A DNA stretch of 11,507 bases, taken from positions 1 through 11,507 of the forward strand of contig VYDC01000040.1 of NCBI GenBank assembly GCA_009843585.1, in the 5' to 3' direction. A program made the translations under genes and the position numbers. Below are positions 6,617-11,507 of this stretch, piece by piece (within the stretch, counting starts at the first letter, position 1; each line of letters starts with the position of its first letter). The stretch is from Chloroflexota bacterium (GTDB lineage: Bacteria; Chloroflexota; Dehalococcoidia; UBA2979). The notes beneath the pieces were generated by a model. The model ran no database searches, had not been told where the DNA came from, and was given only the letters and a program-made list of their open reading frames with translations.

Positions 6617-7189
6617 GTGGCTTTTGGCCTCGGCGTGCTGCGAGGGATGCTGGTCACGCTCCGCCACCTGGGGCGTCCGCCGATCACCGTCGACTACCCG
6701 GGGACCACGCGCGAGGTCCCGGTGCGCGCACGCACCAACCTGCTCTGGTTCGAGGAGCGCTGCACGGGCTGCTCCACCTGCGCGCAGGCGTGCCCCGACG
6801 GCTGCATCCTCGTGCAGACGACGCCCCGCGAGGACGGCTCCCTCCTCGTCGACCGCTACGAGATCGACTTCCGCATCTGCATGTACTGCGGACTCTGCAC
6901 CGAGGCCTGCCCCTACCAGGCGATCCAGGCCGGGGGCCGCTACGACGACGCCGTCCACGTCTTCGAGGAGATGTACCGGGACAAGGAGGCGCTGACCCGG
7001 GAGGCCAGGGTCTACCTGGAGGAGACCGGAGGTCGCTACCCGAACGGGCAGACGCAGGAGGGCGCCCAGCCGCTGCGCACGGCGATCCCGACCGCGCGGT
7101 CGCGCGTCCCCGCCGCCGGAGCCGGCGGGCCGCACGGGCCGCAGCACCTTCCCGGCAAGCCCCAGCGCCGCGCCCCGCGCGAAGACTAG
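6617..7189 (+). CDS. nuoI: NuoI-like protein with two [4Fe-4S] clusters
   Basis: This 190-residue protein resembles NuoI, the complex I subunit that carries clusters N6a and N6b and hands electrons towards the quinone. It has two ferredoxin motifs: Cys49, Cys52, Cys55, Cys59 (CTGCSTCAQACP) and Cys88, Cys91, Cys94, Cys98 (CMYCGLCTEACP). The N-terminal segment GMLVTLRHLGRPPITVDYPG matches the NuoI membrane-facing start. I chose the GTG at 6617 because it keeps the whole segment; an ATG at 6647 would cut it and has no spaced ribosome binding site. GGGGACGAGGGA (6603-6614) lies upstream. Length is normal (E. coli NuoI is 180). The last 50 residues are Pro/Arg-rich and look disordered. The NuoG-like gene begins 16 nt downstream. 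No other complex I subunit is present, so it may serve a detached dehydrogenase module rather than full complex I. Confidence 0.85.
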   Translation: MAFGLGVLRGMLVTLRHLGRPPITVDYPGTTREVPVRARTNLLWFEERCTGCSTCAQACPDGCILVQTTPREDGSLLVDRYEIDFRICMYCGLCTEACPYQAIQAGGRYDDAVHVFEEMYRDKEALTREARVYLEETGGRYPNGQTQEGAQPLRTAIPTARSRVPAAGAGGPHGPQHLPGKPQRRAPRED

Positions 7190-7205
7190 GAAGAGGCGAC
7201 GGCCC

Positions 7206-9833
7206 GTGGCTTCGATCACGCTCAACGATAGTCAGATCGAGGTCGAGGACGGGCGCCCCCTGCTCGAGGTCATCAAGGAGCAGGGCATCGCCATCACCAA
7301 CCTCTGCTACATCGACGGCCTCGAGCCCTACGCCGGCTGCCGCACCTGCCTCGTCGAGATCGAGGGGGGGCGGCCGACCTCCATGCAGCTCTCCTGCACC
7401 GCCGTCGTCTCGGACGGGATGGTCGTGCGCACCGAGACGGCGAAGGTGAAGGAGGCGCGGCAGTCGGTGATGTCGCTCATCCTCGCCAACCACCCGGACC
7501 GCTGCCTGACCTGCCACCGCCGCGTGCACTGCATGCCCGGCGAGATCTGCCTGCGCGACGACGTCGTCACCCACCGCTGCCTGACCTGCTCGAAGAACTA
7601 CCGCTGCGAGCTCCAGACCGCGTGCGAGATCATCGACATGGGCGAGTGGGAGGAGCCGTGGGTCGGCGAGGCCCGCTCCTACTACGAGACCCCGCCCCCC
7701 GAGCCGGACCGCGGCAACCCCTACCTCGAGTTCGACCCCCAGATGTGCATCATCTGCACGCGCTGCGTCCGGGCCTGCGCCGACATCCGCCACACCGGCG
7801 CGATATCGCTCGCCGGCAAGGGCTTCGAGACGACGATCGCCTTCGGCACCGGCGGCCCCGTGCACGAGTCCGACTGCGACTTCTGCGGCGCCTGCATCGA
7901 CGTCTGCCCCACGGCGACGCTGATGGAGAAGCCGAACAAGTGGGTGGGCCTCGCGGAGGACTGGACCAACTCCGCCTGCAACGGCTGCTCGGTCGGCTGC
8001 ACGATCTCCTACGGCGTCTCGGGCGACCGGCCGGTCATCGTGCGCCCCGACCGGGTGAACCCCTTCTCGCGCGACCAGATCTGCGTGCGCGGGCGCTTCG
8101 GGTACGCCGCCGTCCCCGACCGCGATCGCCTGACCCGCTCCCTGGCGCGCCGCGGCGAGCGGCTGCTGCCCGTCGCCGCCGACGAGGCGCTCCTGGAGGC
8201 GGCGGAGTCGCTGGCGCGCATCCGGGGCGAGCACGGCGCGGAGGCGATCGCGGTGCTCGGATCCCCCCACGCGACCAACGAGGAGGCGCGCGCCCTGGTG
8301 CGCCTGGCGCGCGAGGCCCTGGGCACGCCCCACGTCGACTTCGCGCACGGGGCCGTCCACCGCGCGGTGGCGGAGGCCCTCTCCGGCGCCTTCTCAGACG
8401 AGCGGCTCCCCTCGAGCCTGACCGACGTCGAGCACGCCGCGCCCATCGTCGCCGTCGCCGGCGACCTCGAGGAGTCGCACCAGGTCGCGGCGCTCCGCGT
8501 CAAGGACGCCGTCGTGAAGCGGCAGGCGGCGCTGGTCGTCGTCTCGCCTCGCTGGGGGGAGCTCGTGCCGTTCGCGCAGGCATGGGTGCGCCCGCTCCCG
8601 GGCCGCGAGGCCGACGCCGTCGACGCCCTCGCCGACGCCGCCTCCGGCGGGCCGGGCGCGGAGGACGCCCTGGCCCGGCTCGCCGCCGCCGCGCCCTCAT
8701 CCCAGGGCGGGCACCTCGAGCGCGCGGTCGAGATAGCGCGCGACGCCGCGGGCGACCCCGCGGGCGACGAGGGCGAGGAGGGCTCACCGCGCGGGGGATT
8801 CTCCGTGCTCTTCGCGCCGACGGCCGTCTCCGTGCTCGGCGCGCCGCGACAGGCCGGCCGCGGGGCGGCGGCCTGCGCGAACCTGGCGATCGCGGCGCGA
8901 GGCGAGGACGCCCCCGCCTCGCTTCACTACCTGCCGACCGAGGCGAACGTGCTCGGGATCGCGGACATGGGGATGGCCCCGGCGGACGGCGGGCACGATC
9001 TCCGGGGCATGGTGGAGGCGATCGAGCGCGGCGAGATCCGCGCGCTCCTCGTCCACGCGGAGGATCCCCTGCTCGCCGTCGCGGGCGCCGCGCGCCTGCG
9101 CGCCGCGCTGGGGCGCCTCGAGGCGCTCGTGGTGGTGGACTCCCTCCTCACGGGGACCGCCGAGCTCGCGAGCGCGGTGCTCGCCTCGCTTCCCTTCCAC
9201 GCGGCCGACGGGACCCTCACAACGGCCGACCGGCGGCTCGTCCGGCAGCGGCCCGCCGCGACGGCGCGGGGGGAGGAGCGACCGGCCGGCGCGCTGCTGG
9301 CCTCCCTGGCGGAGGCGCTCGGCACGCCCATCGGCTCCGGTCTCGCGGCGGAGACGATGGCGGAGATCGCCGCCTCCGTGCCCGGCTACGTCCCGCTCGA
9401 GCGCACGCGCTCGGGGCGGACGCGCGCGCTCCCCGATCCGCCCGAGGCGCCCGCGGCGCCGCGCCGGGTCCCGCTCGCCGACGACGGCGGCGGCGAGCCG
9501 GCGGAGGGCGTCAGGCTCCTCACCGGCCGCTCGCTCTACACGAGCCGGGAGGCCGCCTCGATCGGCTCGCCCGAGGCCGACCCGCTCCACCGCGAGGAGG
9601 CGGCCCACCTCAACCCCCGCGATGCTGAGGCGGCCGGCATCGGGGACGGCGATCCCGTGGCGCTCTCGTTCGACGGACGCGAGCTCACGATCCCGGCGCG
9701 CCTGGACGACGGCGTCGCGCCGGGGACCGCCTACGTCCCGCAGTACGTCGCGGGCGGGGCGCTGACGGAGCTGCTGCCGCTCGAGGGGGAGCCGGCGGGC
9801 GCGCTCCGGCTCGCCGCGCTCGCTCCCGCGTAG
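7206..9833 (+). CDS. nuoG: NuoG-like iron-sulfur protein with doubled His/Cys module
   Basis: This 875-residue protein is related to NuoG, the large iron-sulfur subunit of the complex I NADH-oxidising arm (E. coli NuoG is about 908). In order it has: a [2Fe-2S] domain (Cys34, Cys45, Cys48, Cys64); a His/Cys [4Fe-4S] motif (His96, Cys100, Cys103, Cys109); a second similar motif (His123, Cys125, Cys128, Cys134, then ELQ); and two ferredoxin motifs (Cys181/184/187/191 and Cys224/227/230/234). A molybdopterin-oxidoreductase-type [4Fe-4S] site follows (Cys258, Cys261, Cys265, Cys293, then RGRFGY). The MopB-like region (about 300-750) shows no Cys or Sec Mo ligand. A dinucleotide-binding-type C-terminal domain covers about 770-870. 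The GTG start has AGGAAGAGG 9 nt upstream. An active formate dehydrogenase is unlikely, but a homologous catalytic subunit cannot be fully excluded by eye. Confidence 0.85.
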   Translation: MASITLNDSQIEVEDGRPLLEVIKEQGIAITNLCYIDGLEPYAGCRTCLVEIEGGRPTSMQLSCTAVVSDGMVVRTETAKVKEARQSVMSLILANHPDRCLTCHRRVHCMPGEICLRDDVVTHRCLTCSKNYRCELQTACEIIDMGEWEEPWVGEARSYYETPPPEPDRGNPYLEFDPQMCIICTRCVRACADIRHTGAISLAGKGFETTIAFGTGGPVHESDCDFCGACIDVCPTATLMEKPNKWVGLAEDWTNSACNGCSVGCTISYGVSGDRPVIVRPDRVNPFSRDQICVRGRFGYAAVPDRDRLTRSLARRGERLLPVAADEALLEAAESLARIRGEHGAEAIAVLGSPHATNEEARALVRLAREALGTPHVDFAHGAVHRAVAEALSGAFSDERLPSSLTDVEHAAPIVAVAGDLEESHQVAALRVKDAVVKRQAALVVVSPRWGELVPFAQAWVRPLPGREADAVDALADAASGGPGAEDALARLAAAAPSSQGGHLERAVEIARDAAGDPAGDEGEEGSPRGGFSVLFAPTAVSVLGAPRQAGRGAAACANLAIAARGEDAPASLHYLPTEANVLGIADMGMAPADGGHDLRGMVEAIERGEIRALLVHAEDPLLAVAGAARLRAALGRLEALVVVDSLLTGTAELASAVLASLPFHAADGTLTTADRRLVRQRPAATARGEERPAGALLASLAEALGTPIGSGLAAETMAEIAASVPGYVPLERTRSGRTRALPDPPEAPAAPRRVPLADDGGGEPAEGVRLLTGRSLYTSREAASIGSPEADPLHREEAAHLNPRDAEAAGIGDGDPVALSFDGRELTIPARLDDGVAPGTAYVPQYVAGGALTELLPLEGEPAGALRLAALAPA

Positions 9834-9870
9834 TTCGGGGCGACGCCCGGGCGATCTCGCCGACCGTCGG

Positions 9871-9876
9871 TATCAT
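9871..9876 (+). promoter_or_regulatory. -10-like box placed for a leaderless transcript
   Basis: TATCAT (9871-9876) ends 6 nt before the ATG at 9883. Positions -12 to -7 relative to the A of the start codon fit a promoter whose transcript begins at the start codon. No consensus -35 is visible, and only a GGGG 1 nt before the ATG could act as a ribosome binding site. Confidence 0.4.
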
Positions 9877-9882
9877 CGGGGC

Positions 9883-10290
9883 ATGCCCGCCCACGACGCC
9901 GCGGACGCCCGTCGCCACGGGGGACCCCCGACGGTCCCGGTCGCCGTCACGCGCGACGGCGAGCTCGCCTCCGGCTGGGCCGAGGCGCTGCGGGCGGTCG
10001 GCATCGAGGCCGAGGTGGAGATAGGCGACGCGCAGACCCTCGTCCCGGGCGCGACGCTCGCGGTAGCGGGCGGGCCGGTCGACGCGATGTTCGGCTACGT
10101 GGTGCGCGTCCCGGCCGCGGAGCGCCGGCGGGCGGTGCGCACGCTCGAACAGCGCGGCGGGCCCGGCGGCGACGGGATGAGCGGCGCGCAGCCCGAGCGC
10201 GGCGTGCTGCTGCGCGGCGCGCTCGTCGCGCTCGCAGCCGCGGCCGTCGTCGTCGCGGCGGCCCTCGCGCGGCTTGCGGGCCTCCCGTGA
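9883..10290 (+). CDS. Small tail-anchored protein, DUF2007-like
   Basis: I recognise this 135-residue protein only loosely. Residues about 18-88 have the layout of DUF2007 (putative prokaryotic signal-transducing proteins): a beta strand (VPVAVTRDG), a helix (ASGWAEALRAVGIEAEV), a variable loop, and YVVRVPAAERRRAVRTL, as in small proteins that end a strand with a short helix. Residues about 107-131 are a single hydrophobic helix (LLRGALVALAAAAVVVAAALA) ending 4 residues before the C-terminus, so the soluble part should face the cytoplasm from the membrane. The stop codon overlaps the start of the Lon-domain gene (GTGA, 10287-10290), indicating translational coupling. Function is unknown; the DUF2007 link is tentative. 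Confidence 0.7.
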   Translation: MPAHDAADARRHGGPPTVPVAVTRDGELASGWAEALRAVGIEAEVEIGDAQTLVPGATLAVAGGPVDAMFGYVVRVPAAERRRAVRTLEQRGGPGGDGMSGAQPERGVLLRGALVALAAAAVVVAAALARLAGLP

Positions 10291-10967
10291 GCGGGTCCCC
10301 GCGCGTCGAGCGCCCAGTCGACCTCCGGCTCTTCCCGCTCGAGGTCGTGCTCTTCCCGGGAGCCGAGCTCCCGCTGCGCGTCTTCGAGAGCCGCTACCGG
10401 CAGCTCGTCGCCGAGTGCGTCGACGAGGGAGCGCCCTTCGGGGTCGTCCTCATCGCCGAGGGCGAGTCGGTCGGCGACGCGGGCGTCCAGCCGCGGAGCG
10501 TCGGCACGACCGCGCGCATCCTCGCGCAGCGGACGGACCCCGGCGGGGACATCCTGCTGAGCACGGTCGGCGAGCGGCGCTTCGCGATCCGGGAGCTCCA
10601 CCGGGACCGCCCCTACCTGCGGGCCGAGGTCGACTACCCGGAGGAGCACGGCCGCGCGAGCGCCGAGGCAGCTCGCGCGGCGCGAGCCGACTACGCCGAG
10701 CTCATCCGGCTGCGCGCGGCGATCGTGGGCGGCTACGAGCGCGACCCGTCCCTCCCCGCCGACGACGGCGCGCTCGCCGACCGCCTGGCGTGGGAGGGAG
10801 CCTCCATCGCCGAGCCCCGCGACCTCCAGGGGGTGCTCGAGGCCCTCGACGTCGGCGAGCGGCTGCGCCGGGCGGCACCGATACTCGCCGGCATGCTCGA
10901 GGCGGCGCGCGAGCTGGAGTCCCTCGTCGCGTCGAGGAGGCTCGCGGGCCGCGAGCGCTTCAACTGA
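10287..10967 (+). CDS. Lon N-terminal (LON substrate-binding) domain protein
   Basis: This 226-residue protein consists of the Lon protease N-terminal, PUA-like domain without ATPase or protease domains. Hallmarks are LRLFPLEVVLFPGAELPLRVFE then SRYRQL (13-40), FGVVLIAEGESVGD (51-64), VGTTARI (72-78) and GERRFAI then PYLRAEV (95-115). A helical bundle follows to the C-terminus. Stand-alone proteins of this type are common in bacteria and are thought to bind unfolded or specific proteins, but their cellular role is not settled. The GTG start overlaps the previous stop by 4 nt with no good ribosome binding site, so it is probably translated by coupling. It lacks the Walker A motif and the Ser-Lys dyad of true Lon. 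Confidence 0.88.
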   Translation: MSGSPRVERPVDLRLFPLEVVLFPGAELPLRVFESRYRQLVAECVDEGAPFGVVLIAEGESVGDAGVQPRSVGTTARILAQRTDPGGDILLSTVGERRFAIRELHRDRPYLRAEVDYPEEHGRASAEAARAARADYAELIRLRAAIVGGYERDPSLPADDGALADRLAWEGASIAEPRDLQGVLEALDVGERLRRAAPILAGMLEAARELESLVASRRLAGRERFN

Positions 10968-10978
10968 GCGGCGCTTGC

Positions 10979-10984
10979 TACACT
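10979..10984 (+). promoter_or_regulatory. -10-like box for the rhodanese gene
   Basis: TACACT lies 12 nt after the Lon-domain stop, in the context GCTACACTGC, with no convincing -35. It would give a leader of about 75 nt before the rhodanese ATG. A near-identical GCTACAATGC occurs at the right edge of the window. Confidence 0.4.
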
Positions 10985-10992
10985 GCGTGCGA

Positions 10993-11005
10993 CGGGGGAT
11001 CCCCG
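10993..11005 (+). other. Short hairpin in the rhodanese leader
   Basis: CGGGG (10993-10997) pairs with CCCCG (11001-11005) over a GAT loop; the same bases form the palindrome GGGGATCCCC. Further down the leader GGGCGG (11008-11013) can pair with CCGCCC (11035-11040). Together these could fold much of the leader upstream of the GGGAAG ribosome binding site (11054-11059). Chance is a serious alternative at this GC content. Confidence 0.25.
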
Positions 11006-11064
11006 CCGGGCGGAGCGGCGACCGGCGCCTCGCCCCGCCCCCGGACGCAGCATGGGAAGCAGAC

Positions 11065-11403
11065 ATGGCGAACCAGAACGAGGCCGAGCCCTTCAGCCGA
11101 ATCGACGTGCACGAGGCGAAGCGCATGATCGACGAGGGGGGCGTCCAGATCGTCGACACCCGCGAGCCGCACGAGCATGCCGAGGGGCACGTCCACGGCG
11201 CCGTCAACATCCCGCACATGTCGACGCTCCCGCGGGCGGGGGAGCTCGCCTCGGACCGGCCGATCCTCTTCATCTGCAAGTCCGGCCAGCGATCGGCGGT
11301 GGCGGCGGAGTTCGCCTCCGCCCTCGGCCTCGCGCCGCTCTACAACGTCGAGGGCGGCCACGACGCCTGGCGCGAGGCCGGCTACGCGATGGAGATGCCC
11401 TGA
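11065..11403 (+). CDS. Single-domain rhodanese-like sulfurtransferase
   Basis: This 112-residue single rhodanese domain moves a sulfane sulfur through a persulfide on its catalytic Cys71, in the six-residue loop CKSGQR followed by Ser77. Supporting motifs are IDVHEAKRMIDEGGVQIVDTREPHE in two adjoining parts (13-37), GHVHGAVNIP (41-50) and NVEGGHDAWREAGY near the end. The size is normal for stand-alone rhodaneses (about 100-120), and there is no signal peptide. The ATG at 11065 has GGGAAG 5 nt upstream. The frame is open further 5' but that stretch lacks the family pattern and falls in the leader. It is separated from the Lon-domain gene by 97 nt and its own -10-like box, so it is probably transcribed alone. 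Cyanide, thiosulfate or other sulfur donors cannot be distinguished. Confidence 0.93.
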   Translation: MANQNEAEPFSRIDVHEAKRMIDEGGVQIVDTREPHEHAEGHVHGAVNIPHMSTLPRAGELASDRPILFICKSGQRSAVAAEFASALGLAPLYNVEGGHDAWREAGYAMEMP

Positions 11404-11456
11404 GGCGCCCGGCTCGCCGGTAGCGGCATCGTTGGGGGCGGGCGCGGGGCGGCGCG

Positions 11457-11497
11457 GCTCGCGCAAGGCGCGCCCCCGGTGCGCCCCTTGCACGAGC
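11457..11497 (+). repeat. Large inverted repeat after the rhodanese gene
   Basis: GCTCGCGCAAGG (11457-11468) and CCTTGCACGAGC (11486-11497) are complementary at 11 of 12 positions. CGC/GCG pairs continue inward (11469-11471 with 11481-11483) around a 9-nt loop, with a 2-nt CC bulge. It lies 53 nt after the rhodanese stop and 2 nt before the TACAAT box. It may be a terminator without a T-run, an operator for the next gene, or both. Confidence 0.5.
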
Positions 11498-11499
11498 GC

Positions 11500-11505
11500 T
11501 ACAAT
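11500..11505 (+). promoter_or_regulatory. -10-like box at the window edge
   Basis: TACAAT, in GCTACAATGC, is a near-consensus -10 for a gene beginning beyond the window. No good -35 is seen at 16-18 nt upstream, where the inverted repeat lies. Confidence 0.4.
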
Positions 11506-11507
11506 GC

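Noticed and set aside
7206..9833. Naming the protein a formate dehydrogenase alpha subunit.
   Set aside because: The N-terminal clusters and MopB-type Fe-S site are shared with formate dehydrogenases, but no Cys or in-frame TGA (Sec) Mo ligand is seen where one would be expected; the overall order of domains is that of NuoG.
9842..9870. Short hairpins just after the nuoG-like stop codon as a terminator.
   Set aside because: Stems are only about 4 bp and no T-run follows.
10983..11050. A long-range closing stem CTGCGT (10983-10988) with ACGCAG (11045-11050) in the rhodanese leader, as a possible structured RNA.
   Set aside because: The left arm lies at or upstream of the transcription start expected from the TACACT box, so it would not be in the RNA, and a 6-bp pairing is easily due to chance.
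10975..11064. An N-terminal extension of the rhodanese starting at about 10975.
   Set aside because: The extension has no family similarity, overlaps the -10-like box and leader hairpins, and the ATG at 11065 has its own ribosome binding site.

Overview
The window is 11.5 kb of very GC-rich bacterial DNA. Eleven protein genes lie on the + strand and I saw none on the - strand. No rRNA, tRNA, CRISPR array, insertion sequence or phage gene is visible. The composition, the Tat-type lipoprotein signal on the solute-binding protein, the family-5 peptide-type binding protein and the partial complex I set fit a high-GC environmental Chloroflexota (Dehalococcoidia-like) or a deep Actinomycetota lineage (Thermoleophilia-like). 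The window holds no reliable taxonomic marker, so this is a guess.

Region 1 (3-4681) looks like one operon. It starts inside the gene for the FAD subunit of a molybdenum hydroxylase (xanthine dehydrogenase / CO dehydrogenase superfamily). The [2Fe-2S] subunit, the molybdopterin catalytic subunit, a MocA-type molybdenum cofactor nucleotidyltransferase and a metallo-beta-lactamase-fold hydrolase follow. The first three form a complete M-S-L enzyme; MocA would mature its cofactor. The substrate cannot be read from sequence, but the active-site loop is not that of form I CO dehydrogenase. The hydrolase gene has no ATG, GTG or TTG start ahead of its conserved N-terminus and sits in the same frame as mocA, straight after its TAG.

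Region 2 (4682-6530) is a single transcription unit: a possible promoter with dyad symmetry, a Tat-exported lipoprotein of the SBP_bac_5 family, and a strong terminator-like hairpin. No ABC permease or ATPase is present.

Region 3 (6531-9833) has its own possible promoter and encodes a NuoI-like two-cluster ferredoxin and a NuoG-like protein, 16 nt apart. The NuoG-like protein carries an unusual doubled His/Cys cluster module and no obvious molybdenum ligand. NuoE/F and the membrane subunits of complex I are absent here, so the pair looks like a detached electron-transfer module.

Region 4 (9834-11507) holds a small tail-anchored, DUF2007-like protein whose mRNA may be leaderless, overlapping by 4 nt a Lon N-terminal (PUA-like) domain protein without a protease. 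A stand-alone rhodanese with its own possible promoter follows. The window ends at a large dyad beside a -10-like box that probably serves the next gene. No gene-free stretch exceeds 300 bases; the longest is 194 bases (6423-6616).
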